A stretch of 64,000 nt of DNA from Chaetorhynchus papuensis (GCA_013396525.1 VWYX01000780.1:340486-404485); one strand, 5' to 3'. Shown: positions 1 through 13,900, numbered from the stretch's first letter. A program made the numbers and translations. Notes: generated by a model not told the origin, from the sequence alone.

Positions 1-597
1 TTTTTTTGTCTTGGTTTGTTCTTTGCCATCTAACAAAAGAGGTCAAGTTAAGGAAAAAAAAAGACAATCAGTTGTGACAAAAATTGAAAGAAAGATCAGG
101 GATGTCAATTGTATAAATCTCCAAATTATTAAGGGTGTTGTACTTCAGCAGCACTGTCCATATTTAGAACTCACTCTTCTGCAGGGCTATGCATCCTCAA
201 GAAAGCACAATATCTGGGTACTTTGAAAATGGTTAGCAAAATCATAGGATTTAAACAAGACAGCAATAGTGCCTTGTTTAAAGGTATACCTGCATTGGCA
301 TATGGATTCTTCCTGAGATACTGAATGATAAAAGGAAGAAAATAAAACAGGTAGCAGTGTTTTTGAAGGCCTGTAGGGAAATCTCAGCCTTTGGTGTTCT
401 GACAATTCCTGCCCCTAAAAATAAGAAAAGGTGCAAGACCTGAATTTATATTAATATAGGTCCCAGAGAGTTTAGCAATTAGAATTGTCAAATGAAAAAG
501 TTAGGTCTGTAGACACAACTGTAATTCAAAGTAAACATATTTGTCATTGTAACTACAGTCTGCTGCTCTGAAAGAGAGATATGGATAACCAACTTAC
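1..597 (-). other. CDH12: CDH12 intron, 3' part outside window
   Basis: Intronic sequence following the donor of the 118 bp exon. No match to the expected transmembrane exon, no repeat family and no coding signal was recognised. Confidence 0.8.
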
Positions 598-715
598 TTC
601 TGTAGTCATGGACTGTGAAATTTGGTTTGTTGGAAGCCTCAGATGACAGTTTGAAGGAAAACCTTTGCCCAGCTGGTGACAAATCTTTGTCTGCTGCAGT
701 GATGGTCTGTATCAC
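598..715 (-). CDS. CDH12: CDH12 exon, middle of EC5 (118 bp)
   Basis: This is the last CDH12 exon in the window, 402 bp downstream of the previous one. The acceptor is ATCTGGTTTCAG and the donor GTAAGT. It enters at phase 0 with VIQTITAADKDLSPAGQRFS and continues FKLSSEASNKPNFTVHDYR, leaving one base into the next codon (phase 1). AADKDLSPAGQ is the EC5 segment that most clearly separates CDH12 from CDH6, 7, 10, 11 and 20 as I remember them. The 118 bp length is canonical. The next exon should carry the end of EC5 and the membrane span; it is not found in bases 1-597, so it lies left of the window. Confidence 0.97.
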
Positions 716-1117
716 CTGAAACCAGATGAATTCTGAAGTCAGTTCACTCTTCTAAAAGAAGCAGTTTTGTAGAAGTGCAAAGTGAACGTCAAATGAATCT
801 ATTGAAAGTGAAATCCTGCTGGATTACTGTCATTCCCATAATACACTGGACAGTAGGGGCAAGAAGTCTGAATTCTGTGAGCACCATAGAAATCAGAAGG
901 TCTTGCTTTGAAATATCTGATGAAAATCAGAAAGATTTACCCTATATTCATGGTATTTAATATTTATTGTTGGTATTAAAATGCTGGTGATTGCTTTCAG
1001 TTGAAAATTTCAGAAGAATACTGACCATGATGTCATTTTTTAAACCCAGGAATTTTTACTGCTAAAAATAATAAGGAAAGAAAAAGCGAAAGAACAAGCA
1101 TTACAAACTTGAAATAC
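716..1117 (-). other. CDH12: CDH12 short intron (402 bp)
   Basis: Complete phase 0 intron between the 122 bp and 118 bp exons, with GTATTT donor and TTTCAG acceptor. It is very short beside the other complete introns here (6.6 to 23 kb). No repeat is recognised inside it. Confidence 0.95.
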
Positions 1118-1239
1118 CTGTCCTGGCTTGGCATTTTCACATACAGATGTCTCATATGGAACTGAAATTTCAGGAGGAAACTCGTTGACGTCCAGAACAT
1201 TTATTATTACATTGACTTTGCTGGTTAATAGTGGGTTAC
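1118..1239 (-). CDS. CDH12: CDH12 exon, EC4-EC5 linker (122 bp)
   Basis: This internal coding exon sits 6,587 bp downstream of the 7.8 kb exon. The acceptor is TTATTTATAG and the donor GTATTT. It completes a Ser codon, then encodes NPLLTSKVNVIINVLDVNEF and PPEISVPYETSVCENAKPGQ, and ends at phase 0. It closes EC4, contains the EC4-EC5 linker (DVNEFPPE, a variant of DxNDNxP that I also recall in mammalian CDH12), and opens EC5 with the CEN motif typical of type II cadherins. It is too short to show up as a long open frame; it was found from its splice signals and by its match to the family. The 122 bp length is canonical. Confidence 0.96.
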
Positions 1240-2238
1240 CTATAAATAATTTTAGAAGAACAGCGTTATGTTTGTTGTCATCACCAGTCTCAAAAAGCTG
1301 TCATAAACTTGTGATCTCAGTACTGTGACTCCCAAAAGCGCTTGACATCCATTTATTTCTGATTTGAACTAAGAAGGAAACAGAAGCAAACTTTTTATCA
1401 ATTTCTACCAGGATCTTTGATCCGTTAGTCTTCATGGGTTAAGGAATCAATCAGTGTGATTATGTTTATCAGAGCATAAAAGGAAAAATGTGAAGTTGTA
1501 CCTGTTATTAAAGATACAAACTTTTCTCAGATCACTTTTCATTAAGCCTGTGGAAAACACTTCCAGTGATTAAAACTGAATTCTGTTTTCCACAACTAAA
1601 TGCAGAAAATCAATATTTATTGCCTAGTCATTGTTTACATCTTCAAGATATTAAGGAGGCAAGCAGAGCATACCAATTTAGAAGATGGAGAAAGCAAGAC
1701 AGAAAGATATGAAAAAAAAAAAGTCTTGCTGAAAGCCAGCCAGAGTGAGTGTTAAATTTACCAGTGAAACATGCACAGCTAGCATTCAAGTATTTGGCCA
1801 GGTTGTAAAAGGTATTTCTTGAAGTGCGAAAGTATTTGCAGGCAGTAAATACTTTTGTGCAAGAACAATCGCATATATCATGTTTCCTTCCACTGTCCAT
1901 CCTCTACAGGTAATCTTCATTAGTCACTAGATGCATTTTAAAACAAGTTTATTTGCAAATGCAACGTCTGACAAAAACAGAGACACTATTTCAATACAAA
2001 GCAGACAATAGTCTCTTACTTTATGCTGAAACCTCCTGCAAGATAGTAAATACATGAAAAATAATATAGCTTGTGAGTCAAAAGTATAATTATTTTATCC
2101 TTTTTCACTTAAGATGAGTGGCAGAAACAGTTTACCACTCAAGAAATCTATGCTATAAATCAGGGTGGTGTAGGAATGACAACATGGGGCCATGTTTAAG
2201 TACAAGAGGAGTTGTCTGGAATCCTCAGGAATAAATAA

Positions 2239-2685
2239 TAGAATCATAGAATGGCTCGGGTGGGAAGGAACTTCAAAGATCATCTAGTTCCAATCCCCCT
2301 GCCACATGCAGAGACACCTTCCACTAGACCAGATTGCTCAAAGCCCCTTCCAACTCAGCCTTGAACACTTCCAGGGATGGGGCACCCACAACCTGTCGGC
2401 AACTCGTTCCAGTGCCTCAGCACCCTGACTGTAAAGAATTTCTTCCTCATATCCAATCCAAATCTACTCTCCTTCAGTTTGAAGCCATCCCTCCTTGTCC
2501 TGTCACTACGCACTGCTGTCCAAAGGCCAACTTTCTTGTAGGCTCCCTTCAGGTACTGGAAGGCCACAATTAGGGCATCCCAGAGCGTTCTCTTCTCTAG
2601 GCTGGACAAGCCCAATTCTCTCAGCCTGTCTTCAGAGGAGACGTGCTTCAGCCCTCTGATCATCTTCATGGCCCTCAGTGGATCC
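2239..2685 (-). mobile_element. CR1 LINE, 5'-truncated 3' end
   Basis: The left boundary reads TAGAATCATAGAATGGC, the reverse complement of the octamer-type 3' terminus that marks CR1 retroposons in birds, so the element is on the minus strand with its 3' end at the left. The body encodes, on the minus strand, the carboxy end of the CR1 ORF2 product (ELGLSSLEKR, then VAFQYLKGAYKK, and later KKFFTVRVLRHWNELP), with one long frame still open over about 2355-2685. It is about 450 bp of a multi-kilobase element, as expected from 5' truncation during target-primed reverse transcription. It lies in the same orientation as CDH12. Confidence 0.93.
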
Positions 2686-4431
2686 TTCAAACTATTTGCA
2701 TTAGGCACTTGCGTTGCAGTTTGTATAATCCTTGGCATTTCTTTTGTTTATAACTAACACAGCAAGGGGCAAAGTCTCTTCATGTTGTCACTGTAAAAAA
2801 TTTGCATGATTTCTTCCTTATTCTTAGGAACTGCTAAATGCAGCAGTAGTTTCCAGAGACCTCTGTCAAAACCAAAGGTTTTCCCCAATGATTTCCTAGT
2901 TACACAGGACTGGCTGCAAGATTACCTTCGTTTTATCTATTTTCAAGTAGTAGATACGCTGACGATGCTATAAACACAGCTTGGAATTTAGAAGAACACA
3001 AAAATTCACTACCCAAACCACATATTTTTATTAGAATATATTTATTTAATAGGTAACATATATAATAACATCTCTGAATCCTCATTCATTTCCTTTTCAG
3101 CATCATCCCTACTTGCAGAATGTCTCTGTGGAGGAAGGCGTTGTGCAGTAAAAACGAAGACACAGTTTGGTCTAGCAACTAGGATTTAGGCACTGATTCT
3201 TTAGATGCCTGAAGAGCTGGAAGAAATCTAGATCACTTGTTCACAGTTGAATTGGTTCATTTGTATAAAAGGAAATAAAAAAATACTAAGAAGTTATTTT
3301 ATTCAGTAGAGGGCAGGACCTCTATAGAGAGATCAGAAAATCCCTGAACAGGTCATGTTCACACAGCTACTGGGAGAAACAATCTGACTTAAAACCTCCC
3401 TCCTAGCAGTACTCAATGAAAAGGACACATCAACTCACATGGAGTAACTCAGGTTTTACTTCAGTTTTTTGGGGTTTTTTTTCTGTCTGTGTTTATTTTA
3501 AGGTACAACACTGAGCAACAGGGGTTCATGAGACATTCTTCAAGCACATTAGTAGTTAATGCATCACCACCAAAATACAGGCATAGACATTAATTTCCTT
3601 TTAGAGACATGTTCACTGTGCCTTTCAGTAAAACAATGAATGTATTCAAACTCTATGCATCTTGCACATGGAAATAGCTGATTTTGATAATTTCTGTTAG
3701 ACATGACAGTTTCTTTAAGAAATCTTTTAGATCACATTTTTGTGAAGTAACTTATATAAATTACTTTTTTCTGCTTTTTGAAACAGTTTATGTAGTATGT
3801 GACCTTTTTTTTTTAAATGAACAAGAGGATTTGATACTTTGCCCCTCCTCAAAATCACAACAGGATAGCATGCTCTGGAAATATAAATGAATATTTTTTA
3901 TTTATTTCTCACAGATGATCTGTGATTTTTTTCTCTGTGGTTCTTTGAAAGATATATTAGAGGCCAAAATCTTCTCTTCCTAAGTATTTCAGTCAGGTAG
4001 AATTTTACTTTGCATAAATGGTCTGGAAAAGTCAGAAGTAAACAGACTTACCAAAGCCTAAGATGGACCTATTTCAGGTTTTCATTTTGTTTGTATGATT
4101 TTCTTTCTGGTTTGCACTGACATCAGTTTAACTACTTGTGTATAGAAGTGAAGACTGCAAGAAGATTGTGTACAGCTTTGAATTGATAAATAATAACAAA
4201 GACCTGTAATACTTGATGTGAACAAGCACGAAGAATTGCATTTAAAATACTACTTTGCAGACTTGACCTCCATTTTCCCTGGTTTTTGGTTGCTGTTTCT
4301 CTTAAAATCAAGTCTTGGAATCCTGTGAACACAATAGTGACGTACATGCTGCTATCAGTGAGTCACTAAAAATATCTGCTTATGCCTTTTAAATCCCAGA
4401 TTACACAGATGAGAAGACAAACTGGTTAAAT

Positions 4432-4600
4432 CATGAGCATAGGAATTAAGAAGCTGATATCATGTTTCAATTCTGCCTGTAACACATAGGAAAATTAATT
4501 AACTTCATTAACTTTATTTCATCAACTTAATTAGTTGGCTTCATCTTCCCTTGTTTCTCCTGTCTGTAAAACCGTGACCATCCTGCTTCCTTTTTTTTCG
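4432..4600 (+). repeat. Possible MIR-type SINE remnant
   Basis: The order of weak similarities fits a plus-strand MIR: a CAATTCTGCCTGTAAC segment, then a TTAATTAACTTCATTAACTT segment, then CTTCATCTTCCCTTG and CCTGTCTGTAAAACCGTG, resembling the MIR core and its CTCATCTGTAAAATG-like stretch. Divergence is high and the match is by memory only. Confidence 0.35.
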
Positions 4601-5357
4601 CTTGATTACCATCATTTGTTAACATCTTAATGGTTCAAAGGTATTACAGCAGTAGAAAGCATGTAACATTCTTTGAATAATGAGCTTGTGAAAATCCAAG
4701 GTATCTGAGAAAATAGATACTGACTATTGAGGAGAGCTGGTGATTCCTTAATCCCAGTTATGGTATGCAGGAGAAGATTAACTTCATTTTGAGATCTAAG
4801 GTGAGTTTTCTTTAACACTCAAAATTTGGGCCTTGACATGGGTGAGCTGGGAAGATGGTTTGAATAGGAAGGATTATATACTTTATTCTTACCCTTATAT
4901 GCTTTGGGGACAGGAAAGCAGAAATAAGATCTTATGCATTTTATCTAACTCGTCTTCTGTAGGATGGAAAAACCACTTCCATACTAGGTAATTAGGCAGC
5001 TCACGGAGGAACTTTTAGAACACTGGACTGTGATTTTTTTTTATGCCATTATGCTCTTATTTTATGCCATCATGCTCTTGGCAGAGTTTTGGTCTGGGGC
5101 AACTACTGCTTGTGGAAAATTCATATGTATGTGCTGGGAATTAGAAAGGGCAAGGGACTGCTCTTGAAGTGAATGCGAGCCATGCTTAATGTCTGGATAG
5201 GTTCTGTAGCATCTAAAATATTCAGAAACAGCAACCATGAAGGCTACTAGAGTGTTGATTTATTCTAAGAATTAAAAAACAAATCAACAAGCTACAGTGA
5301 AATGTAGTCAAATGATGAAGAGAGGTACAGACTAATGGGAAGTGAGACGGGGGAAAA

Positions 5358-5409
5358 CAGTCTGAAACTGTTTCAAACAGTCTGAAACTGTTTCAAACAG
5401 TCTGAAACA
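5358..5409. repeat. 20 bp tandem repeat, about 2.5 copies
   Basis: The unit CAGTCTGAAACTGTTTCAAA is repeated exactly twice and then for a further half copy. Each unit contains TGAAACTGTTTCA, a palindrome except at its centre, so the array can also pair with itself. Confidence 0.9.
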
Positions 5410-7826
5410 TCCCCCACCTGCTCATACCTTTATTTCCTACATAAAACCCAAACTTTATTTCTATGAATGGGTTAGGGACATTCTGCATTCAGCTGCTTTC
5501 ATACCTGTCTCATCATCAGCATGTCTGCACAACAATCATCCACCCCCTGCTTAAAAACATCTCCATTTAGGGACAATTCAAGAAAGGGTGGTTTACAGAA
5601 TGACCATTATGATGTGCCTAAAAAGTGTGGGAGGGGTTGTTGCTGTTATTCTCTCACAATGAGAAAACAAAATGCTAGCAATAAAGTTTTTAAATAACGT
5701 AATCTGACTGCTACTAGTTATGAGTCTACTTACTTATTCTTATTTTATAAGGATATATTATATATATATCCTTACAGAGAGAGATAAGGTCACCAGGAAG
5801 TGAAAATACTTCAATAACAATATTGTCTGTCCTTTCCTGAAGAAAGTTTGTGCAGCTAATTTCAGTACTGGGCCACCTTCCTTACATAGTCGTGTATGTC
5901 AAGGCACTGCTCAGTGTGTTTATTCCGTGATAAGGGGCGACAGTTTCAGTTTCTATGTCAGCACTGGGCAACAATTTTTTATATCAATAAAATATAGCAA
6001 TTCAAATATAGCAATTTTCCCTCAGTCTTTTTCTTCAAATGTTTTTTTTGTTTTGTTTTTTTCTCTAACCATTTTTTTTGCTTTTGTGCAGTGTGTCATC
6101 CTCAATCCTCAGCCTTTATTTCTATGTTCTTGGTCAGACAACAGCACATAATGATTTGACAGTTGCTACGCCTCAAATCCTCCCAGATTTACCAGTTACT
6201 GGTATAATAAAGATATAGCAATTGTTGTCAATGCTATAGGTAATGGTCAATGTATAAATATTTTGGAGTATGCTGCAACGAAGCACAGATGTATTTTAGG
6301 TGCAGATTCTTAACATGGCAATTGATACGATTGGGGATTTCAAAATATATACTACTTGCTACAGCTGTGTTTAAATATGATACTCATATATATATGTGCA
6401 CGGACAAACTTCAGGGTTTTAGACATCTTTAATTACCCTTGGGAATAATAAACAGATTTAAATCAAGTTACTAAAACTCCTTCCTTGCTGCAGGAAAAGA
6501 ATTCACAAATCTCAAATGTCCTTTGTCCACCACTAAGTCTAAATAGTTAAGCTTCACTGAAACATAAACAATGATGAGACCTTCTTTCTGCATCTACCTG
6601 CCTTTCAGTTTCTCGGGAAAAAAATTACAGTTCTGCTGGATTTTCTCTGAATATACACCTGCATATGTATCTCCATGAACTCAATCACTTCTGACAGTTC
6701 AGGCTTCTCTGTTAGTGTATGTCTTTTCCAATCTATGGATAAAATTCAAGTGTTCAACTGGTGTTCTCTGTACACTTTCAGGTTTCAAGGAGTGAGCCTG
6801 TGGTTCTTTTTGAGATGACTAAAACTGAGATTTTTTTTTTTTTTATCTGAAAGAATATATACCTTCTCTGCTTCTCAAATCTCCCTCTTCCTGTTAGTAG
6901 CATGTATTAATTTTGAAGACTCAGCCAAGCAATACATTGAGGAAAACTTGTTCTTTGCTACAGAAACTTGAATTTTCTGACACATAAACAACATAGAATT
7001 AATAAGAAATACAGCAGGATCCTCTTCAACAGCCTGTTGATGTCAACAGAAGGAGTTCTGTGGTCTTTGCACAACTGCTAAATGACCAAAAGACAATAGA
7101 TGCAAATACATTCAAAGGGTGAGATACACCTACGAGAGCTACAGTTTGACAAGACCATGAATGGGAAATGCCACACAGACAGACGGCAATGAAGCAAGTT
7201 TCAGGTACATAATATAGTGGAAGAAGGGCCTTCTTATAAAAAAAAGGTTATGCAGAAGACATAAAGACAAGAAATTAAAATATTCCACTGCAACTCACAT
7301 AGGAAAAGAAAAGAAGGTGTTTGGCATAAAATTTTGGGTAGAGGCAAGAGACAAGAGCAGAGATGCAGCACACAGATTAGTTCATGCAGGGCATTAAATC
7401 CTGACTTAATTTTGGTGCATTTTTTATCTGAGTATCAAATGACTGTTTAAATTTTTCTGCCTTCAGAAAGCACATTGGCAAACCTGTTATTTGACTAACC
7501 TAATTTCTTACGAAGTGAATTACAAAATCAGAACTCAGAACTTGAAGGCATCCATACAGCTCCTCATGTTCTCCATGCTGACAAAATGGTTTTCAGCTTC
7601 TGAGGGAACTGTGCTTACATAAGGTCTGCTAGCAAAACCTTACTATACAGGGCTGATTCAACATCACACTTATCCTCACAATGAGTCTGGGAAAATGATA
7701 TTTATTGAACCTTCTTAAATAAACTCTTGGCAATTCAAGCAGTCTTCACATTATATTTATACCTGAGCATTACATTCTGAGAAAAATGCCACATTAGCAT
7801 ATTAATTCAGTTTGTGTCATACTTAC

Positions 7827-7963
7827 TAACTTTACTTGCAATTATAGAGAAATTGTATTGTGCTGTGCTTTCTCTGTCCAGTAATTCATTAGTAGCAATG
7901 GTTCCTTCAGTAGCATCTATTGTAAAGTAGCTGTCCACATCATTCTTCCAATCGATGAAGTAT
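7827..7963 (-). CDS. CDH12: CDH12 exon, second half of EC4 (137 bp)
   Basis: This internal coding exon follows a 23,080 bp intron, the longest in the window. The acceptor is TTTTTCACATACAG and the donor GTAAGT. It completes the Arg codon left open by the previous exon (phase 2), then encodes YFIDWKNDVDSYFTIDATEG and TIATNELLDRESTAQYNFS. It stops one base into a Ser codon (phase 1). The LDRE motif is the conserved calcium-coordinating element of cadherin repeats, here that of EC4. The 137 bp length matches the family. The YFIDWK opening and NELLDRESTAQYNFSIIAS are diagnostic of CDH12 in my memory of the mammalian protein, with a few substitutions around the DVDS turn. Confidence 0.97.
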
Positions 7964-10900
7964 CTGTATGTGAAAAATATTAAAGAAAGTAGATGCAAAT
8001 GTGCAAAGATTACTCATTTATCATAGCAGCAGTGTAGCTGCCTCAAGTTTTGTTATTTTTCTCTTCACAGCTATTACCATCCTTGCAGGAAGAAGACAAT
8101 AAAGAATGATTTGTTTATTTCTTTTTTTGCCGAGTTGGAATGCTCAAGGGGAAATGGGATATAATAAAAGATTTAGTACTTCTGGTGTTCAGATTATTTG
8201 AAAACCTTGAAGTCCCAAGAAGTTGATGCACGTCTTCTGTGACCCTGATTACTTATACCAGCCACTTTGGAAAGCGTGACATAGGCTTAGAGGGAAAAAG
8301 AGAAAAGATATTTGAAACAGGGTGTGTGATGTGTGAGTGGTGATGAAGAGTGTGCCAGATCTGCACTCTTTGCATCCATTTGTAGCTGCAGTGGGCTGGG
8401 CTAGCCTCACTGGCTCACAAAGAGGTGTCCTAAAGGATTTTGGCAGAGTAGCAACAAGGGAGATGGAGGAGAGTATGCTTATTCCCACACATATATAGGA
8501 TCAGTAAAGAGCATTTTGCCTTTGTGAAGAATAGGTACTGGACCTGTGAGGAACAGGGAAATACCACTGTTTTGTTTTGTTTTGTTTTGTTTTCCTGAGC
8601 TTTTATTTGTCAAGAAGTATGAACATAGAAGAGATTTAAAACTAGAAATGTCTACTTATTTTTCTCTAGCGAGGAATAGAAAGCAGAGATGCACTTGTAA
8701 ACATAGCTGCTTAAAAGCATGTGATAACTATCCCAAGCCCATTTCCCTTAAATGCTAATTAATTTGAAAGTCTATTTTCACATCTGATGCTACTGTTTGT
8801 AGTCACAACAGAATAATATTTTTTCTGATGCAATTGCCACCAGCTACTAATTTCCTTTTCATTGTTAGTCTCTTCATACCTTGATAGTGTTTCTCAAAAA
8901 CTAGGCAGGATGAAATTGAGAAAGCCTTTTGTGAGCAGCAGGCAATAAGAACAAAATGGCACTCAGCAACAAGTACATTTAGAAGATCGTGAAGCCTAGA
9001 GAACCACTCCTATGACACTTCATTTCATGTAAACCAGTGAGAATAAGAATAAAAGCGGCTATTTCTGCCTCTAATTAGAGTTATTTATGTATTTAATATA
9101 TAGGGAATAGAATGATAAGCACTGTGTTTGTTTACTTCTGTAGAAGGAAGCAATGGTAGAAAGGGGTATATGTCGTATTTCCAAAGAAAATATTTCCACT
9201 TGGTGCTAAGAATGCCAATTCCTCTGGTAAGACTTGAAGAGTAAAAAAGCCACAAATAAGGTGATGTTCTTGTTTGGAGGCATTTTGTTCAGTCAAAATC
9301 ACAGAAGAATTCCTATCTGTACATGAAATAGGTTATTTCATCAATTGACAGGCATCATTACCAGTTTACAGCTTTAATTGAAAAGCCTCAGAAATGATTT
9401 GCTAAAGGCAGCATGTATCCTTTTACACAGTTGAGCAGGCACATTTTCTTGAATATGATATTATTGTCTACCAATATTTGTAATTTCAATCTCTTTGTTC
9501 AAAATTTGCTTGACATTAAAATTATGAAAAATATATAAGCCATTTATTAGAAATATCATTACCCTAAGATACTCTCTCAGGAGCAGCAAAATTACTCTGT
9601 CAGGCTTTGCATGTTTAATAAATTATAATTTCTTCCAAAATTAAATATGCAGCAACACACAAATAAATGAGTTCAAAGCATAAGAAAGTAACTTGGCTTT
9701 TATTTCCCCTTAGGAAGATTAACTTTGCCTGAATACCCTGCACATCACAGTATGAGCCAGGGAAGAAAGAACAGGCCTTAATTCAAAACACAGTGTAGGT
9801 GATGGCCTCCTTCACCAGGAGGCCTTGAAACTACAGAAAACATATTAAGTATGACGACTGCTGTGTTTGAAGTGAAGTTCAAGCATGAATATTTGTAGGA
9901 TCAGAATCTGATCGTCTGTTTGGAAGCATTCACACAGGTGATTAACTTCATGCACAGGCCCAGTATGCCCAATTCTGGACACAGAATTGCTCCCAGATAC
10001 TTCAGTAAGTCTATAAAGGTTAAGAAAATAGTGAGTGGTACCCCATCCATTTGGTCTTGAAATGGAAGTTTTTTGGGACACCCCAAGGGGAGGTTACTTT
10101 TGGCAAAGGCCCTAAGAAAATGCAGTTTCATTTTGTAGGCAAAACACACTCTTTCACGCAGTCTGATGCAGAGTGTGAGACTCAAAAAGTGTGAGACTTT
10201 TTGTAAATAGGACAGCAACAGCTAGTCTTTTTCTAAGGCCAACAGCATAGTCTGAGCTCTGTCCTTAATGTGGAAAAAATGCTTTGAAGAAGAGAAGAAA
10301 TGGGGAAAAGGTCTCTAACCAGAAAAATCAGTAACTTTCCAGAGATAAACCCAGATATCTGGGACATAAAGCCTGACATTTCTTGTTAGATTGGGATACG
10401 CAGAGGAACACTGTTGAAATACTGGAATTAGGACAGCTGTCTAAATCTTCCAGTCATGGTCTAGCAGTTTGAAACAACTGAGGTTGGTTTATTTGACTTC
10501 TCAGAGTGCCTACAAGACAGACCATGGATAAGTGCACTCATCCTAAGAGGCATTTCCCTCCTTGAAAAGTTAGGGGGAACTTACTTGTTGACATAGGACA
10601 AAGCAGTATTATTTTTCAGAAGCCACTGAACAGGCCTGCCTGGTAGCTCTCAGTATCAGACATTGATATAGTTCATATTTACTGCCAGGGAAGAAATTTT
10701 GACTTATATGTCTCCCTGAATCTTCTTCCCAGCAGAGAAGTGTATTCCAGATTATATTATTATTGAAGGCAGGGAGAGTGTGGAAGTATATATCTTTGCT
10801 AACATTGTCTGAGTTTTCTTAAGAAAACTGCTTTATAGCTGCATTTGGACATCGTGTAGGGTAGAAAAGACAGAATGGAAATATTTGTTTTGTAAAATTA

Positions 10901-13900
10901 TAAGATTCAAGCCTGTAAGACTCGCCCAGAGTCCACACTGGTTTCTTAGGAGCTCTAAGAATTATGGGCACTCACCCTGGCTGGACAGTGAGGCTGCATG
11001 TCCCTCATGAGCTCTCACAGAACACTCCCATGGGAGGGGGCTCATCTCCTTGCAAAGAGAGGAGGATAACAAGGGAGACTGAGTTGACTCTTGCTGCAGC
11101 ACAGAAGACGTCAGAGTGCTTGATGGAGTGCTATTGAACATGTGAGTGACAGCAGGTCATCCTTGTGAGGATAACAGGAACTCTGAGCCATCGAGCAGAC
11201 AACTGAGTTGCTTCAGACTGTTACACCATGAATAAAAGAACTGGACAGCTGTCCTGTTCTGCTGCAGAAACCTGTGTGACAGCATGCTCAGAAGGGACGG
11301 GAGATGGCAGGATGCTAAGGAGGCTGTGAAGCTTAGGTCTTGGGATGTATTTTTTGGTCTTAAGAATGTGGAGGGGAAGACTTCTGTCTGTCACAGGAAA
11401 CACTGTCTTGGCAGCAGTGGGGGTTCATCCTCACCAAAAGTTTATAAACCGTGTTGTTTCTTTGTTGTTCTGTCCTGATATTGACAGCAGCAGTGACACA
11501 ATGCAACAGAGGAATCATATTAGTGCATGCAACAACTTACACCGCATTTACCATCTTTTTTTTTTTTTAGTTGATGCTTAGACAGAACACAAAGTATGCA
11601 TCTGTGTGCCAATGCATTGGCCCTTAGTGGGGATCTCACCAGCTGTTCCCAGCACTCTCAGATCTTCTTCTGAAGAGGGTGTCGTAAACACAGAGAAAGT
11701 AAAACTTGTAGGGTGTGAAGAGGTACCAGAAAAATTTCAATTGTACAATGTTGATATGGTGAAAGCTGAGTCATATCAAGCTCTAAGTGCTCTCTTGTGC
11801 ATTCCTAGTCCAGAGGAACCCAGTGTATTTATTCTTGCTTAAGTGCTGACAGCTACATTCCTCTGTGTCTCAGACGAGCTACTTTGACGTAATTTTAGGC
11901 TGAAAGGTCTCAGAGTCTAAAAAATTGGGCAGACACACCTTGCTTGTAAGCACCCATACCTCCTAAAAAGCAAGAATGCAAGAAGGAACAGTCTTGTGTA
12001 GCTCTGCCATCTTACTGCCAGTGAGAGACATTATGAATCTGGAGAAAAAAAAAAATTGTTTCCATAAGTTTTCTTTCTGATACTGGACCTGAAAGATGAA
12101 AAGATGGAGCCCTTGGTAACATGGCTAAACTCTGAATATCTGAAATGGAGTACGCAGTTCTTAAACCTTGTTCTTGATAATATGATGGTGTAATTTAAGC
12201 CAGGAAATGAGCAAGGTAAGACGTATAAAAGTGTGTGTGTTTTAGAGGAGGAGACGACTGCTTTAAAGCTACACTGGGAGGATTAAGACCAAATGCCAAA
12301 GAGGTAAAACTCAAGGATTGATCTTAAAGAGTGCTGAAACAGACAATAGATTAGCTGCAGTGATGGTAAACATAAGAAGAGCTCTGACCTGTCCAAACTG
12401 CTGAAAGAAGCAGCAATATGTATAGCAAGCAGGGAAAGGAAACATGGACGATGTCCCTAGAGATGCTGTTGTGCTGAAGGTACTTGGTCCAAACTTGCTC
12501 TTGCAGCAACAGAATGCATACAGAAAAAGTCTGAAGGAGTAAAGCACATTATTCGATTGGAATTGGCATGAAAATGAAAAAAATCATAAAATGCAGTGAG
12601 CATTAACACATTTAAAATCTAATTACTGGCTTTACCTATTGTTTTATTGTAGAATAAATTGTGATCAGTAGTCACAACTGGCCTCCTAAAAGAAGAAAAC
12701 AAAACAAAACAAAAATCATGGGGGGGGACATTCCTTCAATTTCTATATTTGATAGCGTTGTCCCACATCACCTGTTGTACTCCAGCATAAATATTCTTGT
12801 CTGTATTTCAAATGTTATTGTGAAATTGTACCTTAAGCAGAGCCAGATGGTGAATCTAAGAAAACAAAAATCATAAATTTTTTTGTGTAGATTTGGAATG
12901 ATTTGGCTATCAATCCAAGTTTAGAAAGCACCTTTTTACTTCAACTAAAATTTGTCAAACCAAGAACTGGAATAGAGCATTTTTTATGTAAGAAAATTCT
13001 TGATGTAATGGGATAAAAAGAAGTATTATTTCTAAGAGAAAGTATGCTCTCAAATATGCTTTTCCACACATTATTTTTTCCAACTTCAAGTATTTACTTT
13101 ATACCTTTCCCTATAACTGAATCAAATTGGAAAGAGGAAAAATCCTCCCTTTCTGGGTTTTCTTGAAGGGCAGGGCTCTCCTTAAGTCTAAACTCACTTC
13201 AGTTGTGTTGCCAGTCCCTTCTGATCTTCCCTAAGAACTTTGTCCTTGCCCAGTCACTGTGGAAAGCCCCTGTGACTGGTCAGTGGTGGGAGGAGGAGGT
13301 GCCTGCAGCCCTCAGAGACAGTGACTGTCACCCTGCAGACATTTGAGGCTGTGGTTGTGATGCAGGTCCCAATTTCAGCAACTCAATCAACTGAGGTAAA
13401 GGCAACTTTCTCAGTCTGAGCTGAATTATTGGTGTATTTTGGTGTTTGAATTTGGTTTCATATTATTCACTTGAGAGGTTTCAGACTGCTTTGAGAGAGT
13501 TGCTATTGAAAGTAGTTCTGTTGATAAGGAGAAATTGAGTAATATGTATTAATTGTAATGTTTGTGAATTAGCTGCTCTCGACTATGAACCTTAAATGAT
13601 TAAAGGAATAAAAGAATTTACAGAAAACCAGACTTCTTCTGCTTTGAATGAGAAACATAATGGGAAGAAATGGGAACAATAAGGTAAAGTTAAAGCTTAT
13701 GTTCAAAGGATAAAAGTCCTGGTAATTTCTCTCCTCTAAGTGAAGATCATACAAAATTTCAGATCTATTGGCCAAGATCTTCAGAGGTAGCTAAGACTGC
13801 AGAATATATGGGCTTAAGCAATTCCTCTTTTTCTTTTTAAAATACTTGGGATCTCATTGCAAGGAGTATCCTCAATATAAAAAAAGACAGTGGCAATGTA

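Larger units (their letters stand above)
1240..7826 (-). other. CDH12: CDH12 intron (6,587 bp)
   Basis: Phase 1 intron, donor GTAAGT and acceptor TTTATAG. It contains a CR1 3' fragment at 2239-2685, a possible MIR at 4432-4600 and a 20 bp tandem repeat at 5358-5409, all listed separately. The rest is AT-rich sequence with homopolymer runs in which I recognise nothing. Confidence 0.9.

Noticed and set aside
1..597. Search for the CDH12 transmembrane exon
   Set aside because: No hydrophobic coding stretch with the expected neighbours was found on the minus strand.
2334..2738. Open frames of 79 and 127 codons on opposite strands
   Set aside because: Both lie mainly in a CR1 3' fragment. The minus one is the ORF2 end of the retroposon and the plus one is its shadow.
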